64,000 bases of DNA from Massilia sp. H6 (GTDB taxonomy: Bacteria; Pseudomonadota; Gammaproteobacteria; Burkholderiales; Burkholderiaceae_D): positions 2,604,001-2,668,000 of the forward strand of contig NZ_CP103371.1 of assembly GCF_024802625.1 (NCBI RefSeq), given 5' to 3'. Position numbers and translations under genes: made by a program. Of the stretch, positions 19,201-28,251 are shown in pieces. Positions within the stretch are counted from its first letter, which is position 1, and each line of letters starts with the position of its first letter. A model generated the notes under the pieces. That model was not told the DNA's origin. It did not search any database and worked only from the letters and a program-made list of their open reading frames with translations.

Positions 19201-20025
19201 GTGTCAAACACGAAGTGGCTTACCCACCCGGCCATCGCCACCGGAATCGCGATCAATGTCTTTATCCTGGCGCTGGCCATTGGCTGGTCGGGCGACACCG
19301 CGGCCCTATGGCGCCTGCTGGGCGAGGACGGCATCGTCGAATGGATGCAGTTCCTTTGCTTTACCGTGATCGCAGGCCTGCTCGGTTTCGTGTTCGTGGA
19401 ACGCCTCCGGCAAGCCAAGCGGTCGAAGCTCGAACTGCTGGCGCTCGGTGGCCTGAGCGCCCTGTGCGCGCTGGCCGCACTCGAAGAGATCAGCTGGTTC
19501 CAGCGTATCCTGAACGTGCAATCGTCGGAATTTTTCGTGGCGAACAACCGCCAGGGCGAGACCAATCTGCACAACCTGGCGCTGGGCAGCGCCAGCCTGC
19601 ACAAGACCGTGCTGCTCAAGCTGATCTTCATCGCCGGCATCACCCACAACCTGATCCTGCCGCTGCTGGCGCGTACCAGGCCTGGCGTGCGGCGCTGGGT
19701 CGAGTCGCTCGGTCTTTACCTGCCGCCGCTGTCGGCCTCGGTCGTCTACCTGGTACTGGTGGCGCTGTCGCACCTGCTGATCGAGCACCCGCGCAAGGGC
19801 GAGCTGGGCGAAACCTTCGGCGCGGTGCACTACCTGGCCACCGTATTCGGTGCCTATTTCGCCGGCGTGGCCTACGAACGTGCGCCGCTGTTCGAGAACC
19901 CGGCCGACCGCCGCCGTATGTCGACGCTGTTCGCGATGTGGATGGCTTTCCTGCTGCTGGTGGGCTGGATGCTCAGTGCCGGGGCTGGCGTCGCGGCGGC
20001 GGCGGCCGCTTCCGCGGCCGCCTAG
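19201..20025 (+). CDS. Uncharacterised membrane protein with EEISWFQR and NRQGETNLHNL motifs
   Basis: The 274-residue protein starts at GTG and has about seven predicted helices. Between helices 3 and 4 it holds L-E-E-I-S-W-F-Q-R-I-L and, about 20 residues later, N-R-Q-G-E-T-N-L-H-N-L. I recall this pair from a widespread unnamed membrane family often near surface-polysaccharide genes. The acidic pair and the histidine could form an active site at the membrane face. The C-terminus is an alanine run. It closes the operon started by the sialidase-like gene. Confidence 0.78.
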   Translation: MSNTKWLTHPAIATGIAINVFILALAIGWSGDTAALWRLLGEDGIVEWMQFLCFTVIAGLLGFVFVERLRQAKRSKLELLALGGLSALCALAALEEISWFQRILNVQSSEFFVANNRQGETNLHNLALGSASLHKTVLLKLIFIAGITHNLILPLLARTRPGVRRWVESLGLYLPPLSASVVYLVLVALSHLLIEHPRKGELGETFGAVHYLATVFGAYFAGVAYERAPLFENPADRRRMSTLFAMWMAFLLLVGWMLSAGAGVAAAAAASAAA

Positions 20026-20068
20026 ATCGCTCCATGCTAAGGGCGGCCGGACTGGCCGCCAGACCTGC

Positions 20069-22567
20069 TTAGAACCCGTAAGTTGCCCGCATATAGACAT
20101 AGCGTCCCGAGCGGCCGAACGGCGCGAAGTTCGCGAATGGCGTATTGCCCGTGGTGTTGAGCGTTGGGGACTGGGTCTCCGGATACTGGTCGAACAGGTT
20201 GTCGGCGCCAAGGGCCAGGGTCAGCTTTGGCGTGACTGCATAACGGCCCTCAAGGTCGACCAGGGTCTTCGGGTCCATCCGGAAGTCCAGTGCTGGCGTG
20301 GTGCCAGGGGCGAGCACCTTGCCGTAGCGGGTGGCGCGGAAGGTGGCGCCCCACTGGCCAAGGCGCCAGTTGACGTTGGCGCTGATCTTGCTCGCGGGCT
20401 GACCTTGTTCCAGCGCCAGCACGTTGAGACGGTCGAACAGCACCGGAGCCGGTGCCGGCAGCGCCGACAGCTGCGCTGTCACGGGAGTCTTGGTGACCTT
20501 GGTATCGGTGAAGTTACCGGCGACAGTGATGTCGAGCTTGCCGGCTTCAGCGAGCGACATTGGCCAGCTCACCACTACGTCGACGCCCTTGGTGGTGGTA
20601 TCGACGCCATTGATGAAGAAGCGCCCACCACCGACGCCGATGAAGCCTTGCGACGCGATGTAGTTGCGCACGTTGGCCTGGGTCAGGTTCTCGGACAGGA
20701 TGATGCGGTCGTCGATGTCGATGCGGTAGGCATCGATGGTGATGCTCACCGGATCGAAGCGCAGCACCGCGCCGAGCGAGGCGTTGATCGACTTTTCGGC
20801 TTCGAGCGGCTTGGCGCCGAGCGCCACCGCCACCGGATCGTTCGGCTTGAAGGTGGTGATCTCGAACGGCACGCCGTTGATGAAGTTGGTCGAGGTGGCA
20901 GTGAAGTTCTGCTGCTGCGGCGACGGCGCGCGGAAGCCGTTTTGCAGCGCGCCGCGCAGCGCGAATGCCTTGCTGAAGTCGTAGCGTGCGCCAAGCTTGC
21001 CAGCCAGGCTGTTGCCAAAGTCTGAGTAGCGCTCCGCGCGCACCGCGCCGGACATCAGCAGTTCGGGCGTGACGTTGGCCTCGAGATCGACGAAAGCGCC
21101 GATGGCGTTGCGGTGGGCGTCGACTTCGTTGGCGGGACGAAAGCCCGGGAACACCTGCGCGCCCGGTGCGGCCGGGGTGCCGTTTGGAAGCACCTGGCCG
21201 CCGTAGCGGTAGGAGTCGGGCTCGCCCGCGAACAGCTGGTAGCCTTCGCGGCGCGCCTCGGTGCCGATCGCCACGTTCAGCGGCGAAGCGAAACCGTCGA
21301 CCTGGACGCGGCGCACGCCGGTCAGGTTCAGCACCAGCTGGTCGTACGAATAGCCGCCCGCAAAGAACTCGGTCTTGCTGGACGGCCCGATCGAGCGGTT
21401 CAGCGTGTTTTCGATGTCGTACTCCATCTTGTTCTTGCCGTAGCCGAGCGAAGCGTCGATGTCCCAGTCGCCCATGATCCAGGTGACGCCGCCGGTGGCC
21501 GCGAAGTCGTTCACGGTCGGCGCGATGATCGGCAGGAAGCCGTCCGGATAGATCGACAGGATGTTGCGCGCGTCCTGGGCGGTGCGGAAGAAGCCACCCG
21601 AACGGGCCTGGCGATTCTGGTAGCTCGCCCAGCCATAGACCTTGACACCGCCGCCCAGGTTGTTGCCGGCATTGGCGAACAAGGTAGCCTGTTCCATCTC
21701 CGGGTCGCCATACCAGGCGTTGAAGCGGTTGATGGTGTTCTCGCGCGGATCGAAGGCGCCATTTACGCGCGGATACTGCTGACGCATGTCGTAGCCACTG
21801 CGTTCGGTGTGCTTCTGGTCGCGGTATTCGGCAGCAATGGTGACATGGCCGGTCTCGCCCCAGGGCAGGCCTTTCCACACGCTGACCGTGGCGGTTTCGC
21901 CGTCGCTGCGCTTGCGCGATGCGGGCGCGCTCCAGGTGCCGCCGGCCGGCGCAGCGCTGTTCCACAATTCGTATTCGGTTTCGCGCTGGCCGTAAGTGAC
22001 GCTGGCTTCACCGCCGCTGCGGTTGGTGCGCAGTTGCAGGTTGACCACGCCCGAGATCGCGTCGGAGCCGTATTGCGCGGCGGCGCCATCGCGCAGCACT
22101 TCGACGCTTTTCACAATCGCGGTCGGGATGGTATTCATGTCCACCGCCGCCGAGCCGCGGCCGATCGAACCGTTGACGTTGACCAGCGATGAGGCATGGC
22201 GGCGCTTGGAATTGACCAGCACCAGGGTCTGGTCTGGCGCCATGCCGCGCAGGGTGGCAGGACGGATGGTGTCGGTGCCGTCGGTGATGGCAGGCTTCGG
22301 GAAATTCAGCGATGGCAGCGCCATCGACAGCGCCTGGTTCATCTCGGTGCTGCCGACGTTCTTCAGGGCCTCGGCCGAGATCACGTCGACCGGGGCCGCG
22401 GTGTCGAGCGCGGTGCGGTTGGCGACCCGGGTACCGGTGACCACCACGGTCGCGGCAGCCGAGGTGGCACCTGGTTCGGGCGCGACTTCCTGCGCGTACG
22501 ACACGCCTGAAAACAGCGAAGCAATCGCCAGGGCCAGCACGGTCTTTTCGGTTACGTGTTTCTGCAT
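20069..22567 (-). CDS. TonB-dependent outer-membrane receptor
   Basis: The 832-residue protein has a signal peptide ending at S-Y-A-Q-E (about residue 26). A TonB-box-like V-V-V-T-G-T-R-V region, a plug domain (about 55-165, with G-M-A-P-D-Q-T-L-V-L-V-N-S-K-R) and a 22-strand barrel follow, ending in an aromatic residue (T-Y-G-F) as expected for BAM recognition. It imports a large or scarce ligand using TonB energy. No Fur box or riboswitch is obvious upstream and no ABC genes are adjacent, so the ligand (siderophore, sugar or other) cannot be told. The ATG at 22567 is preceded by AAGAGGAAATCAAG; an earlier in-frame start would add 33 residues before the signal peptide. Confidence 0.94.
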   Translation of the reverse strand: MQKHVTEKTVLALAIASLFSGVSYAQEVAPEPGATSAAATVVVTGTRVANRTALDTAAPVDVISAEALKNVGSTEMNQALSMALPSLNFPKPAITDGTDTIRPATLRGMAPDQTLVLVNSKRRHASSLVNVNGSIGRGSAAVDMNTIPTAIVKSVEVLRDGAAAQYGSDAISGVVNLQLRTNRSGGEASVTYGQRETEYELWNSAAPAGGTWSAPASRKRSDGETATVSVWKGLPWGETGHVTIAAEYRDQKHTERSGYDMRQQYPRVNGAFDPRENTINRFNAWYGDPEMEQATLFANAGNNLGGGVKVYGWASYQNRQARSGGFFRTAQDARNILSIYPDGFLPIIAPTVNDFAATGGVTWIMGDWDIDASLGYGKNKMEYDIENTLNRSIGPSSKTEFFAGGYSYDQLVLNLTGVRRVQVDGFASPLNVAIGTEARREGYQLFAGEPDSYRYGGQVLPNGTPAAPGAQVFPGFRPANEVDAHRNAIGAFVDLEANVTPELLMSGAVRAERYSDFGNSLAGKLGARYDFSKAFALRGALQNGFRAPSPQQQNFTATSTNFINGVPFEITTFKPNDPVAVALGAKPLEAEKSINASLGAVLRFDPVSITIDAYRIDIDDRIILSENLTQANVRNYIASQGFIGVGGGRFFINGVDTTTKGVDVVVSWPMSLAEAGKLDITVAGNFTDTKVTKTPVTAQLSALPAPAPVLFDRLNVLALEQGQPASKISANVNWRLGQWGATFRATRYGKVLAPGTTPALDFRMDPKTLVDLEGRYAVTPKLTLALGADNLFDQYPETQSPTLNTTGNTPFANFAPFGRSGRYVYMRATYGF

Positions 22568-22787
22568 CTTGATTTCCTCTTGTTGGTGGAGCGCGCCGAA
22601 GGCAATTGAAAACGCGACGGGCACCGGTCGATACTGCTGGCCACGCTCAAGGATGTCAATTCGCAAAAGTTGCCATTAGGTATATTTACAACAACCATGG
22701 CATGTCGGGCCGCCGTGTCAGGCCCATGTAAGGGCTTATTCGTGCATCCTGCTACACTTTTTATTTCGCTCCCCTCCGGACCTGTCC

Positions 22788-23702
22788 ATGCACGAACCGC
22801 TCTTTCCCGGCTTTCAGCCCTTCATGGCCGACTGCGGCTCCGGCATTGCCATTGCCGGCGTGACTGGCGGCTTTGGCCCGCCACTGCTGCTATTGCATGG
22901 CCACCCCCAGACCCACGCGATCTGGCATAAGGTGGCGCCGGCGCTGGCCGCCCGTTTCACGGTGGTAGCCTGCGACCTGCGCGGCTATGGCGATTCGGGC
23001 AAGCCGCCGGGCGCGCCAGACCACGCCAATTACAGCAAGCGCGCGATGGCCGCCGACATGCTGGCGGTGATGCGCCAGCTTGGCTTTGAGCGCTTCCGCG
23101 TAATGGCGCATGACCGTGGGGCGCGGGTGGCGCACCGCCTGATGGCCGATCACCCTGAGGCAGTCGAGCGCGCGGTGCTGCTCGACATCGCGCCGACCCT
23201 GGCGATGTACGAACAGACCTCGGAGACCTTCGCGCGCGCCTACTGGCACTGGTTCTTCCTGATCCAGCCGGCGCCGCTGCCGGAGCGCCTGATCGCGGCC
23301 GATCCGGCCGCCTATATCGAAGACGTGATGGGGCGCCGCAGCGCCGGCCTGGCGCCGTTCGACGAGCGCGCGCTTGCCGAATATCGCCGCTGCCTGGCGC
23401 TTCCCGGCAGCGCGCACGGCATCTGCGAGGATTACCGCGCCGCCGCTGGAATCGACCTCGACCACGACCGTGCCGACCGCGCCGCCGGCAGGCTGCTCAC
23501 CACGCCGCTGCTGGCGTTGTGGGGCGAACACGGCGTGGTGCAGCGCTGCTTCGATCCGCTGGCCGAGTGGCGCCGGGTCGCGACCGAGGTCGATGGCCAA
23601 GCGCTGCCCTGCGGGCACTACATTCCGGAAGAGGCGCCCGACGCGCTGCTGGAACGCGCCCTGCCCTTCTTGCTCGCGCCAATCATGCACGTGCCGGGGT
23701 AA
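22788..23702 (+). CDS. Alpha/beta hydrolase of the haloacetate (fluoroacetate) dehalogenase family
   Basis: The 304-residue enzyme has H-G-H-P-Q-T at 38-43 (oxyanion region) and H-D-R-G-A-R at 108-113. In the latter, Asp109 is the nucleophile and Arg110 and Arg113 match the carboxylate-binding arginines of fluoroacetate dehalogenase. Y-W-H-W-F-F follows around 152-157, with His154 and Trp155 at the halide-pocket positions, and C-G-H-Y near the end supplies the catalytic histidine. Established family members cleave the C-F or C-halogen bond of haloacetates; related epoxide hydrolases share the fold, so the substrate is inferred. It is divergent from the TonB receptor gene. Confidence 0.85.
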   Translation: MHEPLFPGFQPFMADCGSGIAIAGVTGGFGPPLLLLHGHPQTHAIWHKVAPALAARFTVVACDLRGYGDSGKPPGAPDHANYSKRAMAADMLAVMRQLGFERFRVMAHDRGARVAHRLMADHPEAVERAVLLDIAPTLAMYEQTSETFARAYWHWFFLIQPAPLPERLIAADPAAYIEDVMGRRSAGLAPFDERALAEYRRCLALPGSAHGICEDYRAAAGIDLDHDRADRAAGRLLTTPLLALWGEHGVVQRCFDPLAEWRRVATEVDGQALPCGHYIPEEAPDALLERALPFLLAPIMHVPG

Positions 23703-23764
23703 GGCAACTGCATACTATTCTGCCAAGTCGTCCACTGCGCGAAGCAGGCGCTGGCACGCAGAAC

Positions 23765-23808
23765 AGGAGGTGATCCACATGTGCAGACGGCACATAAAAT
23801 TTGCATAA
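23765..23808 (+). other. Twelve-base consensus ribosome site with a nine-codon ORF upstream of zwf
   Basis: AGGAGGTGATCC is exactly complementary to the terminal GGATCACCTCCT of bacterial 16S rRNA. Two bases later an ATG opens a frame of nine codons (M-C-R-R-H-I-K-F-A) ending in TAA at 23808. It lies between the hydrolase gene and zwf, 214 bp before the zwf start. It could be a translated leader or a ribosome-binding trap, or chance. See the matching finding. Confidence 0.4.
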
Positions 23809-24022
23809 AAGGCAATTACCCCACCTATTATTCAGTACCACTTTCGCGTTAGCGCCATCCTGAGTCCGATTTGTCATTCCATAATATTTGACCAGGATGT
23901 AAGCTAAGGGCGGCGCAGCCCGTAGCTGCAGCGCGGCAAGCGCGGACCGCAAGCGCCGTGCAGGCCCTGACCAGTTTCTGTGCACGAACGACTTCGCTTT
24001 TTTAACTTATTTGGCAATTGAC

Positions 24023-25489
24023 ATGACTTCTACGACAGACACTGACACCGGTCTCCCGCTCGACATGATCATTTTCGGCGGCGTGGGCGACCTGGCGATG
24101 CGCAAGCTGCTGCCGGCGCTCTACATGGCCCATATGCACGGCAACCTGCCGGCGGCGACCCGCATCATCTCGACCGGCCGCCAGGAATTCGACCGCGCCG
24201 CCTACCTGGCCCAGGTCGAGGAACAATCCAGGCCCTTCATCGCCGCCGACAATGTCGATCCCAAGGCCTGGGATGGCTTTTTGCAATTGCTCGAATACGT
24301 GCGCCTCGACGTCCAGGCGGCGCCAGACTTCGGCGCGCTGGCCAGTGCCGCCCTGCCCGGCGCGCAGCGGGTGTTCTACCTGGCCACGGCGCCGGCACTG
24401 TTTACCACCATTTGCGATAAACTTGCCAGCGCCGGCCTGGTCGACGGCAAGGCCCGCGTGGTGCTGGAAAAGCCGCTGGGCCGCGACCTCGAGTCGGCCG
24501 TCGAAATCAATGAAGCGGTCGGCAAGCATTTCGCCGAATCGCAGATCTACCGGATCGACCATTACCTGGGCAAGGAGACGGTGCAGAACCTGATGGTGCT
24601 GCGCTTCGGCAATTCGATTCTGGAGCCGCTGTGGCGCGCACCGAACATTTCGAGCGTGCAGATCACGGTAGCGGAAGAAGTCGGCGTGGGTAGCCGTGCC
24701 GGCTTCTACGACAGCACCGGGGCCATGCGCGACATGGTGCAGAATCACTTGCTGCAGTTACTGTGCATCGTTGCGATGGAGCCGCCGACTTCGCTCTCGC
24801 CGGACGCCGTGCGCGATGAAAAACTCAAGGTGCTGCGTTCGCTGCGCCGCTTCGGCCTGGCCGACATCGCGCGCGACACGGTGCGCGGACAATACGCCCA
24901 CGGCGTCAGCGGCAGCCAAGAAGCGGCCGGTTACCTCGAAGAGCGCAACGTGCCGGCCGACAGCAATACCGAGACCTTCGTGGCCGTGCGCGCCCATGTC
25001 GACACCTGGCGCTGGTCCAAGGTGCCGTTCTACCTGCGTACCGGCAAGCGCATGCAGCGCCGCTCGTCCAAGATCGTGATCGAATTCGCCAATCCGCCAT
25101 TTCCGCTGTTCCCCGACATGCCCGGCGGCGTCGCCAACCGGCTGGTCATTGAACTGCAGCCAGAAGAAGCGATCAAGCTGCAGATCATGGCCAAGCAGCC
25201 CGGCAGCGGCATGCAGATGCAGCAGGTTGCGCTCAATCTCGACCTGCAGTCGGCCTTTGTGCAGCGCCGCGCCGAAGCCTACGAGCGCCTGCTGATCGAT
25301 GTGGTGCGCGGGCGCCTGACCCACTTCATGCGCCGCGACGAGCTCGAGGCGGCCTGGGCCTGGGCCGATCCAATCATCGAGGGCTGGAGCACGCTGGGCG
25401 AGAAGCCGCACGCCTATCCGGCGGGCTCGTGGGGGCCGGCCGAATCGTTCGCACTGCTGGCGCGCGACGGCTTCGCCTGGGTCGAATAA
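24023..25489 (+). CDS. zwf: Glucose-6-phosphate 1-dehydrogenase
   Basis: Zwf oxidises glucose 6-phosphate to 6-phosphogluconolactone with NADP, feeding the Entner-Doudoroff and pentose phosphate routes. The 488-residue length is standard. The Rossmann loop reads I-F-G-G-V-G-D-L-A-M-R-K-L at residues 17-29 (more often G-A-S-G-D-L-A). The active-site motif R-I-D-H-Y-L-G-K-E is intact at 177-185. ATG 24023 is preferred over a TTG 12 bases upstream; neither has a strong ribosome site. No pgl or edd gene is adjacent, unlike many zwf loci. The 3' end overlaps the convergent DUF2784 gene by 76 bp. Confidence 0.96.
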   Translation: MTSTTDTDTGLPLDMIIFGGVGDLAMRKLLPALYMAHMHGNLPAATRIISTGRQEFDRAAYLAQVEEQSRPFIAADNVDPKAWDGFLQLLEYVRLDVQAAPDFGALASAALPGAQRVFYLATAPALFTTICDKLASAGLVDGKARVVLEKPLGRDLESAVEINEAVGKHFAESQIYRIDHYLGKETVQNLMVLRFGNSILEPLWRAPNISSVQITVAEEVGVGSRAGFYDSTGAMRDMVQNHLLQLLCIVAMEPPTSLSPDAVRDEKLKVLRSLRRFGLADIARDTVRGQYAHGVSGSQEAAGYLEERNVPADSNTETFVAVRAHVDTWRWSKVPFYLRTGKRMQRRSSKIVIEFANPPFPLFPDMPGGVANRLVIELQPEEAIKLQIMAKQPGSGMQMQQVALNLDLQSAFVQRRAEAYERLLIDVVRGRLTHFMRRDELEAAWAWADPIIEGWSTLGEKPHAYPAGSWGPAESFALLARDGFAWVE

Positions 25490-25851
25490 GCCCGGCGGCC
25501 GCGGCGCCAGACCCACAGGTAAAGTGCGCCATTGACAAGCAGCACGGCGGCGGCCAGCGCGTACTGCAGGGTGCGCGTGAGCCCTCCGGGGTAGACCAGC
25601 GGCAGCAGGTAATGCTCCACGAAGCCGCCGCTGTAGCCGGCCGCGCCGGCCAAGCCGCGCAACCACAGCTCGGCATGGGTCAGCGGGCAGATGCCGCCAA
25701 ACAGCTCGATTCCGGCGCCCCAGGCGGCAGCGGCCAGGTGCAACGGCAGCAGTCTGCGGCGGCGCGCCACCAGCAGCGCGCCGAACACCACGAACAAGAT
25801 GAAGGCCAGGTGCAGTAGCAATACCGCGTCGGCCAGGATTCGGTACACCAC
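25414..25851 (-). CDS. DUF2784 family membrane protein
   Basis: The product, about 145 residues, has four predicted helices and the DUF2784 pattern: an early L-L-H-L-A-F-I-L-F-V-V-F-G, then C-P-L-T-H-A-E-L-W-L-R and F-V-E-H-Y-L-L-P-L-V-Y-P. The cysteine, histidines and acidic residues are the conserved polar positions. Function is unknown. I place the start at GTG 25851, where the first helix begins; the exact start is uncertain. The hydrophilic C-terminal 25 residues run into the 3' end of zwf on the other strand and may not be typical of the family. Confidence 0.75.
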   Translation of the reverse strand: MVYRILADAVLLLHLAFILFVVFGALLVARRRRLLPLHLAAAAWGAGIELFGGICPLTHAELWLRGLAGAAGYSGGFVEHYLLPLVYPGGLTRTLQYALAAAVLLVNGALYLWVWRRGRRAYSTQAKPSRASSANDSAGPHEPAG

Positions 25852-25900
25852 GATCGCTACCCCCGTGCCAACCCGCCAGGCACCAGTGTAATCCCAGACA

Positions 25901-25942
25901 AGCCGGCGCGGGCAAGCCGGCGCGGGCAAGCCGGCACGGGCA
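25901..25942. repeat. Three 14-bp tandem repeats
   Basis: AGCCGGCGCGGGCA occurs twice exactly and a third time with one change, followed by a decayed partial copy. It lies in the short divergent region between the DUF2784 gene and the next plus-strand gene. Confidence 0.9.
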
Positions 25943-25989
25943 AGCCGACGCTGCTTGCACTAGAATGCTCGCTCCGGGTAATCCTATCG

Positions 25990-26724
25990 ATGTCCACCAC
26001 AGAAAGCGCGATGAGTACCACCGACCTTCCGTTTCGCGCCACGATCGCCGAAGCCTGCGCTTGGCTGGCCGCGCAAACCGGCACGCCCTGGACCCTGGCG
26101 CGCCTGCTCGCACACGAAGTCACGCCCCATGTCTGGCTCGACTACGACGCCGCCCACGCCGAGCTGTTCGGCGAGGCCAACGGCGGCTACCTTGCGCCGA
26201 TCTTCGTGGCCGAGGATATTGCGCGCCTGGCAGGCGGTAGCACCGATGTCCTGATCACCACCACCAAGGATGCCTATAGGATCGTGGCGCGCCTGCCCGC
26301 GCCGGGCTTCAGGCGCGGTCTCGACGAGCTGCGCTTCCAGAAGCAAGACCTGCAACGGCTGGCCGGACAACTCCAGCACGCGGCGCAGCCGGCACCGGCT
26401 GCGGCGCCGGCTGCGGCGAAAGAATCGCAGCTCGGCATCGGCAAGGCGCAAGCCATGCTAGCGTTCGCAGGCATCGTCCGGCTCGACCTTGGCAAGGCGC
26501 TGGACGAGGCCATCGGCATCTTCGGTGACGACGGTGCGCGGGTCAAAGCCAGCGCAAAGAAATCCAGGCGTAATGCGGTGTGGAACCCGGTGACGCTGGC
26601 ATTGGGCTTGCACGACGTCTACCGGGTCCCGCTCGGCCCCCTCAAGCGGGCCTTCAAGACCCATGACTTTCTGCTCGACTGGGACGCCAACTGGGAGCGC
26701 TCGCTCCAGTTACTGGGCAAGTAA
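25990..26724 (+). CDS. Hypothetical cytoplasmic protein
   Basis: The 244-residue protein has no signal peptide or membrane helix. Residues 15-100 look like a compact helical/strand domain (R-A-T-I-A-E-A-C-A-W-L-A, then H-V-W-L-D-Y-D). An alanine/proline linker near 130-145 and a second helical part with K-K-S-R-R-N-A-V and N-P-V-T-L-A-L-G-L-H-D-V-Y follow. I do not recognise it. An alternative ATG lies 21 bases downstream. The linker suggests two domains, the first perhaps binding a partner. Confidence 0.65.
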   Translation: MSTTESAMSTTDLPFRATIAEACAWLAAQTGTPWTLARLLAHEVTPHVWLDYDAAHAELFGEANGGYLAPIFVAEDIARLAGGSTDVLITTTKDAYRIVARLPAPGFRRGLDELRFQKQDLQRLAGQLQHAAQPAPAAAPAAAKESQLGIGKAQAMLAFAGIVRLDLGKALDEAIGIFGDDGARVKASAKKSRRNAVWNPVTLALGLHDVYRVPLGPLKRAFKTHDFLLDWDANWERSLQLLGK

Positions 26725-26734
26725 GCTTGCCCGC

Positions 26735-28090
26735 TCAGCGCGCCAGCAGGCGCCGTAGCTGCGCGGCCTGGTAGGCGCCGAAGGTGTCGCTGAACAGGCA
26801 GCGGATCAGCGGGTCGTCGACCACGTCCACTTCGGCCTGGGCCAGCGCCGCTTCGGTGTCGGCATCGAACACCGTGTCGTTGATGCGCATGTACATCGAG
26901 GTCAGCGACTCGCCGTGTTCGAGCGCGGCATACAGCTTGGCGGCCGGGATCTCGGTGCTCCAGCCCAGCGGCCCGGTATCCACCCCAACCAGCGTTGCGC
27001 CGCGCTCGTCGAGCCGATAGCGCAAGCGCTCGACCTCGCCCGTGCTCCCGAACAGTGCCAGCTCCCAGATGCGCGCTTCGTCGAAATAGTCGGACGACGC
27101 CTCGACCGCGCCGTATTTCGCCGGCAGCAGCACGCGGCAATACTCCATCACACGCGCATGCTGCGCCTGAGTCAAGGCGCAAAAATGCGCAGCGATCTGC
27201 GCGGTAGGCGGGGCCGCGGCGTGGCCTTGGTAGTCGTAATCGACATCCTGCTCGCCCACCGGTATCACCCACGGCAGCGGCGCGCTTGCTTGCAACGATC
27301 CGGCATCGAGCCGCACCGATACCGATGGATTCAGGCGCACCACGCCAACGCCGGGCAAGGCCGCTCCCACCTCGCGCGCGAACTGCGCATAGCTGATCGG
27401 GAAAAAAGCGCGGTTATACCAGGACCATGGCTCCTGGCGGAACTGGCAAGAGCTGGGTACGACAAAACGCGGCTCGAGGGCGCGCAGCTGCTCGATCCAC
27501 TCATCGGGCAGTCTTGGGGGCGCGGGAGCGGCGCGCGACGGCGCCAGCACTTCGATCTCGCGCATGGTCTGGAACGGCCACAGCACCATGTCCCACGGCC
27601 CCTCGCGCACCAGCTTTTCGAGCGTGCCGGCGTCGATCCAGGAGTCGACCACGTTGAGCACATTCATGCCCCCGGCCATCACCTGGAACATCGAGTCGAC
27701 GTCGGCATCCATGGCTTCGCGCGGAATCACTTCGAACGGCCCGACATGCACCGGCAAGTTCAGGGTCAGCGAATATACTTCGGTGAAACCGAGCATGCGC
27801 ACCATCTCGAACAGGTCGTCGAAGATGCAGTAGATATACAGCGGCGTAGCGCGGTCGAGCAGGTCCAGGCTCTCGAGCGAGCAGTGGTCGTCGTGGAAGT
27901 GCGAGATGAAGACTGCCGAAAACCGCTGCGCGCGAATCGCTTCGCGGTCGAAGCGCACGTCCGGGAAGGCGTGGCAGTTGCGGCTGAACGGGTTCTCGAA
28001 GATGGTATCGAAGGCGATGCGCTCGCCTTCGCATTCGAACACATAGCCCGCATGCAGGATTCTTGAAATTGTCAGTCCGCCATCGCTCAT
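26735..28090 (-). CDS. Metallo-beta-lactamase-fold hydrolase, long form
   Basis: The 451-residue protein has the MBL core at the N-terminus: A-F-D-T-I-F-E-N-P near residue 28 and the zinc motif H-F-H-D-D-H at about 64-69. The C-terminal half (about residues 200-451) is an extra domain that I cannot name. Substrate is unknown; the general role is hydrolysis at a dinuclear metal site. The ATG at 28090 gives M-S-D-G-G-L-T-I-S-R-I-L-H-A-G-Y, where the first core strand begins. The stop lies 10 bp from the convergent stop of the preceding gene. Confidence 0.82.
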   Translation of the reverse strand: MSDGGLTISRILHAGYVFECEGERIAFDTIFENPFSRNCHAFPDVRFDREAIRAQRFSAVFISHFHDDHCSLESLDLLDRATPLYIYCIFDDLFEMVRMLGFTEVYSLTLNLPVHVGPFEVIPREAMDADVDSMFQVMAGGMNVLNVVDSWIDAGTLEKLVREGPWDMVLWPFQTMREIEVLAPSRAAPAPPRLPDEWIEQLRALEPRFVVPSSCQFRQEPWSWYNRAFFPISYAQFAREVGAALPGVGVVRLNPSVSVRLDAGSLQASAPLPWVIPVGEQDVDYDYQGHAAAPPTAQIAAHFCALTQAQHARVMEYCRVLLPAKYGAVEASSDYFDEARIWELALFGSTGEVERLRYRLDERGATLVGVDTGPLGWSTEIPAAKLYAALEHGESLTSMYMRINDTVFDADTEAALAQAEVDVVDDPLIRCLFSDTFGAYQAAQLRRLLAR

Positions 28091-28251
28091 GCCCGCCTCC
28101 GTGGAAGAGCGCATTCTACAACGTGCGGCAGGGGCAGGCGCCGGCTGGCGTTCTGCGCTACCATGGCGGGTTGCCCGCTCGTGGCTGCCGCGCTACTTCC
28201 TCATAGGTGACCAACGTGTTTGCTGTTCTTTCCCTCGACATGGGGGCCGCC

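Noticed and set aside
23765..23776. Fragment of a 16S rRNA gene
   Set aside because: The match to the anti-16S tail is limited to 12 bases and in the orientation of a ribosome site, not of an rRNA gene.
25901..25942. CRISPR array
   Set aside because: The repeats are contiguous 14-mers without spacers and no cas gene is present.
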